DNA from: Bradyrhizobiaceae bacterium
GTDB taxonomy: Bacteria; Pseudomonadota; Alphaproteobacteria; Rhizobiales; Aestuariivirgaceae
Direction: 5' to 3'
DNA: 40,549 nucleotides
Assembly: GCA_947475225.1 (NCBI GenBank)
Contig: CANJMQ010000032.1
Span: forward strand, 1-40,549
Shown: positions 1 to 7,720 of the stretch, piece by piece
Layout: each line of letters begins with the position of its first letter
Position numbering within the stretch: position 1 is the first letter of the stretch
The notes under the pieces: model-generated
Told to the model about the DNA's origin: nothing
Database searches by the model: none
What the model saw: the letters and a program-made list of their open reading frames with translations, nothing else
Translations under genes and position numbers: made by a program

Positions 1-1
1 C

Positions 2-127
2 AAGGGTGGCGATTCCGACATACGAGTTCCCGTGAATATAATGCCGACCCACACGGATGTATCTAAAGACTTCAGTCAATGTTCGATTGATCTAGCTAAC
101 GAAATTCAGAAAAAACTGTCGGAATAA
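2..127 (+). CDS. C-terminal tail of an unknown protein (partial)
   Basis: Frame 2 is open from the window edge to a TAA at 125-127 and encodes 41 residues ending in EIQKKLSE. The composition is hydrophilic and plausible for a protein end. Codon use is less GC-rich than in the rest of the window, which suggests acquired DNA. No family is recognised. The start lies outside the window, so neither length nor function can be judged, and it might be a chance open frame. Confidence 0.35.
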   Translation, partial: KGGDSDIRVPVNIMPTHTDVSKDFSQCSIDLANEIQKKLSE

Positions 128-218
128 AGACTGTCCGGCGTCAGCGCTTCTGAGACAAACCGGGTGACTTGAGGAAGGGAGGATTTCTGGCTCATCGTAA
201 CTCTTAGGAGAAGCGCAG

Positions 219-424
219 ATGAGACAGAAGTCCGAGACGCGGGCGACGCCCGAGCAGATTGTGAAGGACATCCGCCGGGCCACCCGGAAGCACCATTCGG
301 CCGAGGAGAAGATCCGGGTCGTGCTGGAGGGGCTCCGTGGCGAGTACAGCATCGCGGAGCTGTGCCGGCGGGAGGGCATTGCCGAGAGCCTTTATTACAG
401 CTGGTCGAAGGAGTTCCTGAAGGC
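219..424 (+). pseudogene. Truncated IS3-type transposase orfA
   Basis: The first 68 or so residues match the N-terminal helix-turn-helix half of IS3-family OrfA proteins common in rhizobia: a KDIRRATRKHHSAEEKIR segment, then GLRGEYSIAELCRREGIAES and LYYSWSKEFL. The ATG at 219 follows AGGAG at 207-211. After SWSKEFLKA the typical continuation (a leucine-zipper-rich tail, then orfB with the DDE domain) is missing. The frame runs on to 758 through sequence that belongs to another gene on the other strand, so the breakpoint is near 424. No orfB and no right-hand inverted repeat were found, so the element should be inactive. OrfA would bind the IS ends and modulate transposition. Confidence 0.8.
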
Positions 425-701
425 CGTCCTGAGCGCCTTGGACCACTCGGTGGACAGCATCTTGAAAGTGGGGTCGCCAGTCCGATGCGCTTGGTGTGCG
501 CGATCTTCAGTGTGCCACGCGGTTGAGCATGGGCGAGCCGTATTTGTACTCGCCGATATGGAAGTACGGCTTATCCACCGTCGCCTTGATGAAATTGCCC
601 GCCGCATGGATCTTGAAAAGGCGGGGGCGCTCCTGGCCGATCTGGCCGCCAAAGATGAAGCTGGCCGCGAAGGCATCGCCGTTGGTCGGCAGTTTGGTCT
701 G
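425..701 (-). pseudogene. Relic of an Anbu-type proteasome-like peptidase (COG3484)
   Basis: Read on the minus strand from about 701, one frame gives DAFAASFIFGGQIGQERPRL, then FKIHAAGNFIKAT, KPYFHIGEYKYGSPMLNRV and a TGA at 507-509. This matches the middle-to-late part of Anbu, the bacterial proteasome/HslV-like Ntn hydrolase (family pattern GGQI..G..PRLF.IY..GNFI.A...PY.QIGE.KYGKPILDR). Further on, in shifted frames, come KRIG and then GDPTFKMLSTEWSKALRTAF, matching the Anbu C-terminal region. About 30 residues between these blocks are missing. The N-terminus with the catalytic Thr/Ser is absent, and the 3' end abuts the IS orfA fragment near 424. The gene is therefore dead. The identification comes from remembered family patterns, not a search. 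Confidence 0.75.
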
Positions 702-942
702 GAAAGGACAAGGCGTGTGTATTCCTTGCGAAGGAACGGGAGAAATGGCATACCCTGAGCATGTGTTTTCACGCGACCATATCCGGGGCGATTTTGCCTA
801 TCTGGTCAAAAACGGCGTATGATGAAGTGATGCTTCACTGCGCTCGCATCGGATTCAAGCCGTAAGCATCCCACATTCTGTCTGATTGTCTGCTCGCCGC
901 AGCCGCTGCGGGCGCATATTCGTTTCCGGTTTGGAGAGTGCC

Positions 943-2328
943 ATGAACGTCCTCAACAAGAACATCAATATCGCCGAAGTGGTGCGCAACGACATTGCGC
1001 ACCATTTTCACCCCTTCACCGACCACAAGTCTTTCCACGCCGAGGGCGGCCCGCGCGTCATGACGCAGGCTGACGGCATCTGGATCTGGGACGGCAGCGG
1101 CCACAAGCTGCTCGACGGCATGTCCGGCCTGTGGTGCGTGAACGTCGGCTATGGCCGCAAGGAGCTGGCCGAGGCTGCCTACAAGCAGATGCTCGATCTC
1201 CCCTACTACAACACCTTCTTCAAGACGACGACGGTGCCGACGACCGAACTTGCCGCCAAGATATCCTCGGTGATGCCGGAGCGCTTCAAGCACATCTTCT
1301 TCACAAATTCGGGCTCGGAAGCGAACGACACCATCGTGCGCTTCGTGCGTCATTACTGGAAGCTGAAGGGCAAGCCCTACCGCCAGCACTTCATTGCCCG
1401 CACCCGCGGCTACCACGGATCAACCATGGTGGCCGCCAACCTCGGCGGGTTCCAGGGCATGCATGACCAGGTGGGCACCGAGTTCCCGGGTTTCCACCAC
1501 GTGCAGCAGCCACACTGGTTCGACTTCGGTGGCGACAAGACGCCGGAGGAATTCGGCCTCGAGGCTGCTGCGGAGCTGGAAAGGAAAATCCTTGAAGTTG
1601 GGCCCGACAATGTCGCTGCTTTCATCGGCGAGCCGATCCAGGGGGCGGGCGGCGTCATCATCCCGCCGTCGACCTACTGGCCGGAAGTGCAGAAAATCTG
1701 CCGCAAATACGGCATCCTGATCATCTCGGACGAGGTGATCTGCGGTTTCGGGCGCACCGGCAACTGGTGGGGCTTCGAGACCATGGGCTTCGAGCCCGAC
1801 ATCGTGCCGATGGCCAAGGGCCTGTCGTCGGGCTATCTGCCGATCGGTGCCGTGGCGTTCGCCGACCACCTGATCAAGGACTTCTTTGAACTGGGCGGAG
1901 AATTCTATCATGGCATGACCTATGCCGGGCATCCGGTGGCCGCTGCCGTGGCGCTCCGCAACATCGAGATCATCCAGCAGGAGAAGCTGGTCGAGCATAC
2001 CCGCGACATTGGGCCCTATTTCGCCCAGGCGCTGGCTTCGCTGCGCGACCACCCGATCGTCGGCGAAACCCGTTCGGTAGGTCTCATCGGCGCCATCGAA
2101 CTGTCCAACGACAAGGCCCGGCGCGGGCGCTTCGCCAGCCCTGGCCGGGTGGGCTCGATGTGCCGTGACAACAGCTTCAAGAACGGGCTGATCATGCGCG
2201 CCTGCTGGGATACCATGGTGCTCGCCCCACCGCTGGTCATCACGACCAAGGAGATTGACGAACTGGTGCGCCTGGCGCGGGCGGCCCTGGACGCGACTTA
2301 TGCCCAGATAAAGGCTGAAGTCGTTTGA
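943..2328 (+). CDS. spuC: Class III aminotransferase, putrescine--pyruvate type (SpuC-like)
   Basis: A 461-residue PLP-dependent omega-aminotransferase. The sequence follows Pseudomonas SpuC closely along its whole length: GLWCVNVGYGR, FFTNSGSEANDTIVR (phosphate-binding loop), GYHGSTM, EPIQGAGGVIIPPSTYWP, SDEVICGFGRTG (PLP-ring aspartate) and MAKGLSSGY, with the Schiff-base lysine at about K292. SpuC moves an amino group from putrescine to pyruvate, giving 4-aminobutanal and alanine. I chose ATG 943 because GGAGAG lies at 933-938; an in-frame ATG at 886 has no such site. It is first in the polyamine block, 133 bp before the binding-protein gene. Other diamines or beta-alanine are possible substrates, since this subgroup is promiscuous. 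Confidence 0.85.
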   Translation: MNVLNKNINIAEVVRNDIAHHFHPFTDHKSFHAEGGPRVMTQADGIWIWDGSGHKLLDGMSGLWCVNVGYGRKELAEAAYKQMLDLPYYNTFFKTTTVPTTELAAKISSVMPERFKHIFFTNSGSEANDTIVRFVRHYWKLKGKPYRQHFIARTRGYHGSTMVAANLGGFQGMHDQVGTEFPGFHHVQQPHWFDFGGDKTPEEFGLEAAAELERKILEVGPDNVAAFIGEPIQGAGGVIIPPSTYWPEVQKICRKYGILIISDEVICGFGRTGNWWGFETMGFEPDIVPMAKGLSSGYLPIGAVAFADHLIKDFFELGGEFYHGMTYAGHPVAAAVALRNIEIIQQEKLVEHTRDIGPYFAQALASLRDHPIVGETRSVGLIGAIELSNDKARRGRFASPGRVGSMCRDNSFKNGLIMRACWDTMVLAPPLVITTKEIDELVRLARAALDATYAQIKAEVV

Positions 2329-2461
2329 AATTACAAAAGCTTAAGTAGTTTCCCATTGGCCGCCGTGCGGTGGTGGCCTAAACTCCACCCCAGACTGAGG
2401 CCGCCTCGTGCACCAGCGGCGAAAGATGATCGGTGCAGAAGTTTTGAAAGGATTAGAGAGA

Positions 2462-3541
2462 ATGTCGACCTTCCGTCCGCGGTTCCGTCCCAACCGCCGC
2501 TCGTTGCTTCAGGGCACGGGCGCCTTGTTCGCGGGTCTCACCTTCCTGCCGCGCATCTCGCTGGCAGAAGAAGAAAAGAAGCTGAACTTCTACAACTGGG
2601 ACACCTACATCGGCGAGAACACGCTGGCTGAATTCACCGATGCCACCGGCATCGCGGTGAAGATGGATCTCTACGCCGACAATGACGAGCTTTTCGCCAA
2701 GCTCAAGGGCGGCAACCCCGGCTATGACGTGATCGTGCCGACCAACGACTACCTCGAGCGCATGATCAAGGCCGACATGGTGATCCCGCTCGATCATTCG
2801 AAGATCCCCAACATGTCGAACATCGACACGCTGTTCCAGGACGCGCAGTTCGACCCGGGCCGCAAGTATTCGATTCCCTACATGTGGGGCACCGTAGGTA
2901 TCGGCTACCGCAAGTCCGCGGTCAGCGCCGCGCCCGACAGCTGGAAGGTGCTGCTTGACTCGGATGAATATGCGGGCGCCATCGCGATGCTGGCCGACCA
3001 GCAGAATGTGCTTGGCGCCGGCCTGAAGTATCTGGGCTTCTCCTGGAACTCGACCAATGCGGACGAGCTCAAGAAGGTCGAGGACCTGCTGATCGCTCAG
3101 AAGAAGAACATCAAGGTCTTCGCCCCCGACAACGGCCAGGACCTTCTCGCCTCCGGCGAGGTCAAGATCTGCCAGGAGTGGAACGGAGACATCAAGCAGG
3201 TGATGACCGAGGACGAGGACCTGGACTACGTGGTGCCGAAGGAAGGCTCGCTGGTCTGGCAGGATACCATGGCCGTGCCGAAGGGTGCACCGCACCCCGA
3301 GAACGCGATGGCCTTCCTCAACTTCATCCTCGACGCGAAGGAAGGTGCGGGCATCGCCACGACGATCCAGTACGCTACCACCAACAAGGCGGCGCGCGAG
3401 TTGATGCCGGCAGACTACCAGAACAACCCGGTGATCTTTCCGCCCGCGGACGTGCTGATCAAGTGCGAGCCGACGCTTTACCTCGGCGAAGAGGCGGTGA
3501 AGATGCGCGACGAGATCTGGACACGCATCCGCGCCTCGTAA
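2462..3541 (+). CDS. potF: Polyamine ABC transporter periplasmic binding protein (PotD/PotF family)
   Basis: A 359-residue extracytoplasmic solute-binding protein. The N-terminus carries an NRRSLLQG motif followed by a hydrophobic stretch ending ISLAEEEKK, so export by the Tat route is possible, though a Sec signal cannot be excluded. The mature part opens with LNFYNWDTYIGENTLAEF, the usual start of spermidine/putrescine binding proteins. It continues with YDVIVPTNDYLERMI, IPYMWGTVGIGYR and a late WQDTMAVPKGAPHPENAMAF segment. ATG 2462 is preceded by a purine-rich GGATTAGAGAG; upstream in-frame ATGs at 2408 and 2426 lack this. It would deliver putrescine or spermidine to the permeases encoded at 5995-7715. 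A terminator-like hairpin follows at 3555. Confidence 0.9.
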   Translation: MSTFRPRFRPNRRSLLQGTGALFAGLTFLPRISLAEEEKKLNFYNWDTYIGENTLAEFTDATGIAVKMDLYADNDELFAKLKGGNPGYDVIVPTNDYLERMIKADMVIPLDHSKIPNMSNIDTLFQDAQFDPGRKYSIPYMWGTVGIGYRKSAVSAAPDSWKVLLDSDEYAGAIAMLADQQNVLGAGLKYLGFSWNSTNADELKKVEDLLIAQKKNIKVFAPDNGQDLLASGEVKICQEWNGDIKQVMTEDEDLDYVVPKEGSLVWQDTMAVPKGAPHPENAMAFLNFILDAKEGAGIATTIQYATTNKAARELMPADYQNNPVIFPPADVLIKCEPTLYLGEEAVKMRDEIWTRIRAS

Positions 3542-3554
3542 CGGCGCGTCATCA

Positions 3555-3590
3555 GGGGCGGGCGCCGCAAGCGACCGCCCCGTTTTGTTT
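3555..3590 (+). terminator. Intra-operon terminator or attenuator hairpin
   Basis: Perfect 7-bp stem GGGGCGG (3555-3561) / CCGCCCC (3575-3581) with a 13-nt loop, followed directly by GTTTTGTTT. It lies 13 bp after the binding-protein stop codon and before the next gene of the same transport operon. The arrangement suggests partial termination that keeps the binding protein more abundant than the permeases and ATPase. Confidence 0.7.
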
Positions 3591-3606
3591 GAACATCTGG
3601 AGCGCC

Positions 3607-5925
3607 ATGCTCGACACGCTGCGACCGCCTGCCCTGCCGCTGGACGTTCTCCATGCCTTCGCCCTGTCGGCCTATGGGCTCGGCGGAACATGGTCGGCTC
3701 TCGAAGGTGAGCGCGACCAGAATTATCGCATCCTCAGCGCGGATGGGCAGAGCGCCGTCTTCAAGGTCTGCCAACCGGCGGAAGGCATTGCCATCCTGCA
3801 ATGCCAGGCTGAGGCACTGGAGCACATCGCGGAGGCCGAGCCGTCCCTGCTCGTGCCCCGCCTCATCCGCACCCGGGATGGAAACCCGCTCGGGCAGATT
3901 GTCCATGAGGGGCGCAGCTATCCGGTCATGGTGCTGGCCTGGCTGGACGGCCACGTGCTGGGCGGCGAGACGCCGTCACGCCACGGTCTGTTCGAACTCG
4001 GGCAGCTTCTGGCACGGCTCGGCGTGGCGCTGCGCGGCTTCGTCAACGGAGCCCCGGCGGAGCGCGATCTGGTGTGGGACACGCGCCACGTGCTGCGGCT
4101 TGCTGCCGAAGTCGGCAACCTGCCGGAGGGCGATCGCGAACTGGCGGCGGCCATTCTTGCACGCCATGAAACGGTCACCGCCCCGGCACTGCGCCGCATG
4201 CGCAGTCAGATCATCCACGGCGACGTTCACCCCCACAACGTACTGGTTGACGACAGGGGCAAGGTCACCGGCATCATCGACTTCGGCGACCTGGTGCACG
4301 GGCCCCTGATCCTCGACCTTGCGAATGCGGCTGGCGACTTCCTGACACCCGCGGCGGATGTCGCGGACACCATCTTCGAACTGGTACGCGGTTATCGCAG
4401 CGTGACGCCGCTCGAGGAGGCGGAGGCCGATGCTTTGGTGGACCTGATCGATGTGCGCCTGCTGATGACCCCGCTCATCGATGCGCTGAAGGCCTCGAAC
4501 GGCATCGCCTCGCAAGATTACTTCCAGGCCTTCAACAGCCGCAGCATGCCGATGATCCGTGAGATGCGGCGCATTGGCCACGACAGGCTGCGCGGGCTTG
4601 TTCGCCGTGCTGCGGCCTTTTCAACGGTCCCGCCGCATCACGCAGGCACGGCCGCAGAGGCGATTGAACGTCGTCGCAAGGTGATGGGCGAGAAGCTCTA
4701 TGTCTTCTATGATCCGCCGTTGCACATTGTGAAGGGCGCGGGCGTGTGGCTCACCGCCTCCGACGGCCGCCGTTACCTCGACTGCTACAACAACGTACCG
4801 CATGTGGGCCACGCCCACCCCTATGTGGCCGAGGCGATCGCGCGACAGGTCCGCACGCTCAACACCAACACGCGCTACATCACTGACCAGGCCATCGAAT
4901 ATGCCGAGCGTCTTACGGCGCTGGCATCCGAGGGTCTCACCTCCGTCACCTTCGTCAACTCGGGCAGCGAGGCGAATGACCTTGCCTGGCGCATGGCCAA
5001 GGCTTTCACCGGTCATGGGGGTGGCCTGTGCATGGACTTTGCCTATCATGGCGTGAGCGAGGCGATTGACGCGTTCTCGCCCTCCAACTCCGGAGCACAC
5101 TGGAACGCGCCGCACATCCGCCTGCTGCCGCCGCCGGACCTCTATCGTGGCCCCTATGACGCCGATCATGCCGATGTGGGCGAGCGCTATGCGGCACTGG
5201 CCGATCCCTTGATCGCGGACCTCCAGGAGAGGGGTCTCGGCGTCGCCGCGGCGATGGTTGACTCAGCCTTCATGAGCAACGGCGTGCTCGATGCGCCCGC
5301 GGGCTATCTGCAGGGCGTGGTGGCGCGCGTCCACAAGGCGGGTGGGCTGTTCATCGCCGATGAGGTGCAGTCAGGTTTTGGCCGCATGGGCCCATCCTTC
5401 TGGGGTCACCGCCACCATGGCGTGACGCCGGACTTCATCACCATCGGCAAGCCGGCCGGCAATGGTTATCCGCTGGGCGTGGTCATCACCAGGCCTGAGA
5501 TCCTGTCACATTTCCTTCAATTCGGCCCGTTCTTCTCTACCTTCGGCGGCAACAATGTCGCGGGTGCCGCAGGCATGGCCGTCCTCGACGTCATCCAGGA
5601 CGAGAGACTGGTCGAGAACGCGCGTGACGTCGGGGCCTATTTCCGCCTGGGCCTGTCGGACCTCATGCAGAAACATGCGCTGATCGGCGACGTGCGAGGT
5701 GTCGGCCTCGCCACGGGCGTGGAACTCGTGCATGACCGAGCCACCAAGTCGCCTGCCGGCGACGTGATGGCGCGATTGCTGAACCTTATCCGCGACGAGG
5801 GCGCGCTGGTCGGTGGAGAGGGGAAATCGGGCAATGTCCTGAAAACCCGGCCGCCCATCGTTTTCAGTCGCGCGGATGCCGATTTCGCGGTTGCGGCCAT
5901 CGACAGGGCGCTCTCCCGGCTATAG
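3607..5925 (+). CDS. APH-family kinase fused to a class III aminotransferase-fold enzyme
   Basis: A 772-residue two-domain protein. Residues about 1-330 form an aminoglycoside/hydroxylysine-kinase-like domain: IIHGDVHPHNVL (catalytic loop, H204-N211) followed by GIIDFGDLVHGPLILDLANA. Residues about 345-772 form a complete class III PLP enzyme: FVNSGSEANDLAWRMAK, YHGVSE, IADEVQSGFGRMG and TIGKPAGNGYPLG, with Schiff-base lysine K615. In animals the separate homologues are hydroxylysine kinase and the phospho-lyases AGXT2L1/AGXT2L2, which act on O-phosphoethanolamine or phosphohydroxylysine. By analogy this protein may phosphorylate an amino alcohol and then eliminate phosphate; that is inference. 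Some bacterial relatives carry a peptidase M23 domain between the two halves, which is absent here. ATG 3607 follows a CTGGAG. Its place inside a polyamine transport operon implies an amine substrate brought in by that transporter. Confidence 0.85.
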   Translation: MLDTLRPPALPLDVLHAFALSAYGLGGTWSALEGERDQNYRILSADGQSAVFKVCQPAEGIAILQCQAEALEHIAEAEPSLLVPRLIRTRDGNPLGQIVHEGRSYPVMVLAWLDGHVLGGETPSRHGLFELGQLLARLGVALRGFVNGAPAERDLVWDTRHVLRLAAEVGNLPEGDRELAAAILARHETVTAPALRRMRSQIIHGDVHPHNVLVDDRGKVTGIIDFGDLVHGPLILDLANAAGDFLTPAADVADTIFELVRGYRSVTPLEEAEADALVDLIDVRLLMTPLIDALKASNGIASQDYFQAFNSRSMPMIREMRRIGHDRLRGLVRRAAAFSTVPPHHAGTAAEAIERRRKVMGEKLYVFYDPPLHIVKGAGVWLTASDGRRYLDCYNNVPHVGHAHPYVAEAIARQVRTLNTNTRYITDQAIEYAERLTALASEGLTSVTFVNSGSEANDLAWRMAKAFTGHGGGLCMDFAYHGVSEAIDAFSPSNSGAHWNAPHIRLLPPPDLYRGPYDADHADVGERYAALADPLIADLQERGLGVAAAMVDSAFMSNGVLDAPAGYLQGVVARVHKAGGLFIADEVQSGFGRMGPSFWGHRHHGVTPDFITIGKPAGNGYPLGVVITRPEILSHFLQFGPFFSTFGGNNVAGAAGMAVLDVIQDERLVENARDVGAYFRLGLSDLMQKHALIGDVRGVGLATGVELVHDRATKSPAGDVMARLLNLIRDEGALVGGEGKSGNVLKTRPPIVFSRADADFAVAAIDRALSRL

Positions 5926-5994
5926 CCGGGGTTGCCGTGCCGTGGGGTGCTGGGGTAGCTTCAAAGAACACGGCACTGGGGGAGTGAGCGCATC

Positions 5995-6867
5995 TTGGAG
6001 AACTGGAAACAGAATCCGCGGGTTTTCTGGACCCTGGGTATACCACCGTCGCTGTGGCTTCTGGCCTTCTTCATCATCCCGCTCGGCTTTCTCTTCGTCA
6101 TGTCGTTCAGCGACAAGGCCATGGTCGATGGCCAGGTGTCGATCACCGGCTATGACTATCTGACCGGTATCACCAACTACATCCGTGCCTTCGACTCGCT
6201 CTATCTCGGGATCATGTGGAAGTCGGTCTGGATCAGTGCGCTGGCCACCGCGCTTTGCCTGCTTACCGCCTATCCCATCGCCTTTGGCATCTGCTTCGCA
6301 CAAGACAAGTGGAAGCCGCTTCTCCTGCTGCTCGTGGTGCTCCCGTTCTGGATCAACCTGCTGATCCGCACCTATGCATTGATCGCGGTCTTCCGCACCC
6401 AAGGCTACGTGAACAAGATCCTCGGGGTGGTGGGCCTCGGCCCCTACGAGATGCTCTATAACAATTTCGCGGTCATCTTCGGGCTGGTCTATGTCTACAT
6501 GCCCTTCATGGTGCTGCCACTCTATGCGACGATCGAACGGCTGGACAAGTCTTACCTCGAGGCGAGCCTCGACCTCGGCGGCTCGCAGTTCCAGACCTTC
6601 CTGCGGGTCACGGTGCCGCTCACCATGCCCGGCATCATCTCCGGCATCATTCTTGTTTTCATTCCGTGTCTCGGCTCCTTCCTGACGCCCGACCTGCTGG
6701 GTGGTGCCAATGCGCTGATGATCGGCAACGTGATCGAGCGGCAGTTCAAGGCGGCGAATGACTGGCCTTTCGGCTCGGCGCTGTCCTTCCTGCTGATGTA
6801 CGCCACCTTCGGCGCGCTGGCGCTGCGCTATCTCTTTACCCTGCGAAGCAAGGGAGTGGACGTCTGA
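5995..6867 (+). CDS. potB: Polyamine ABC transporter permease, PotB/PotH type
   Basis: A 290-residue inner-membrane permease with about six predicted transmembrane segments, including LWLLAFFIIPLGFLFVMSF near the N-terminus. The EAA loop that docks on the ATPase is clear: YLEASLDLGGSQFQTFLRV followed by PLTMPGIISG. The start is a TTG at 5995, supported by GGGGGAG at about 5979-5984; no ATG or GTG fits as well. It lies 69 bp after the kinase fusion and overlaps the next permease by one base (TGATG), pointing to coupled translation. It should pair with the PotC-like protein to form the channel. Confidence 0.92.
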   Translation: MENWKQNPRVFWTLGIPPSLWLLAFFIIPLGFLFVMSFSDKAMVDGQVSITGYDYLTGITNYIRAFDSLYLGIMWKSVWISALATALCLLTAYPIAFGICFAQDKWKPLLLLLVVLPFWINLLIRTYALIAVFRTQGYVNKILGVVGLGPYEMLYNNFAVIFGLVYVYMPFMVLPLYATIERLDKSYLEASLDLGGSQFQTFLRVTVPLTMPGIISGIILVFIPCLGSFLTPDLLGGANALMIGNVIERQFKAANDWPFGSALSFLLMYATFGALALRYLFTLRSKGVDV

Positions 6868-7715
6868 TGGCCGCGCAGCTGAAGCCGGGGCAGGGGCCTC
6901 TCGACTATGGCAGCCGCACCTGGCTCAAGGTGCTGTTCGCTGTAATCTTCTTCGTTCTCTATGCGCCGATCATCACGCTGGTCGCCTTCTCCTTCAACAC
7001 CGACAAGCGCGGCGTCGTCTGGCGTGGCTTCACCCTCGATAACTACACCAAGGCCTGGAACAACGCTTCGCTGATCGAGGCGCTTACCAACTCGCTGGTG
7101 ATCGCCGTCATCGCCACCGTCATCGCCACGGTACTCGGTGCGCTGACAGCACTGCTGATGTGGCGTTTCCGTTTTCCCTTCAAGGGCGCCTATGAGGGGT
7201 TTATGGCGTTGCCCATCGTCATTCCCGAAATCTGCATGGGAGTAGCCCTCCTGCTGTTCTTCGTGAACTCCGGCATGATGGAACTGTTCGTCCACCTGCC
7301 GTGGCCGTTGAACCTTGGTAACATCATCTTCGCGCATGTTACCTTCTGCTTCCCCTTCGTCGCGGTTGTCGTGCGCTCGCGCCTCGTCGGATTCAATCGC
7401 CAGCTGGAGGAAGCATCGAAGGATCTTGGTGCAAGCGAGTGGCAGACCTTCTGGTCGATCATAGTGCCCTTCATGAAACCCGGCCTCATCGCTGGCGCGC
7501 TCCTGGCCTTCACGCTGTCGCTCGATGATTTCGTCATCACCTTCTTCACCTCGGGTCCCGAAACGGTGACCTTCCCCGTCAAGGTCTATTCGCTGGTCCG
7601 CCGCGGCGTCTCGCCAGAAATCAACGCGGCATCGACCGTGCTGATCGTCATCACCGTCGTCGCAACCGTCCTCGCAATGAAACTCCAGGCACCGCCCAAG
7701 GCGGACAAGGGTTGA
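6867..7715 (+). CDS. potC: Polyamine ABC transporter permease, PotC/PotI type
   Basis: A 282-residue integral membrane protein, the second permease subunit. It starts with a short cytoplasmic tail and a first helix VLFAVIFFVLYAPIITLVAF. The EAA motif reads LEEASKDLGASEWQTFWSII followed by VPFMKPGLIAG, then SLDDFVITFFTSG, a stretch typical of PotC/PotI. ATG 6867 shares its A with the TGA of the upstream permease gene. The stop codon at 7713-7715 lies just before the ATPase gene, so potB, potC and potA are one translational block. Confidence 0.92.
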   Translation: MAAQLKPGQGPLDYGSRTWLKVLFAVIFFVLYAPIITLVAFSFNTDKRGVVWRGFTLDNYTKAWNNASLIEALTNSLVIAVIATVIATVLGALTALLMWRFRFPFKGAYEGFMALPIVIPEICMGVALLLFFVNSGMMELFVHLPWPLNLGNIIFAHVTFCFPFVAVVVRSRLVGFNRQLEEASKDLGASEWQTFWSIIVPFMKPGLIAGALLAFTLSLDDFVITFFTSGPETVTFPVKVYSLVRRGVSPEINAASTVLIVITVVATVLAMKLQAPPKADKG

Positions 7716-7720
7716 TCAAA

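Noticed and set aside
496..822. 108-codon plus-strand frame
   Set aside because: It lies over the Anbu relic on the other strand and shows no family features, although its last 25 residues (from 748) could be another relic.
897..911. CCGCAG-CCG-CTGCGG palindrome upstream of spuC
   Set aside because: A short GC-only palindrome with a 3-nt loop and no T tract; expected by chance at this base composition.
2358..2378. GGCCGCC/GGTGGCC hairpin after spuC
   Set aside because: One G-U pair and no T run follow it, so it is not convincing as a terminator.
3178..3606. N-terminal extension of the kinase-aminotransferase frame
   Set aside because: It overlaps the binding-protein gene and the terminator hairpin; the family-like sequence begins at ATG 3607.
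2453..3691. 412-codon minus-strand frame
   Set aside because: Antisense to the polyamine binding protein gene, with biased low-complexity translation.
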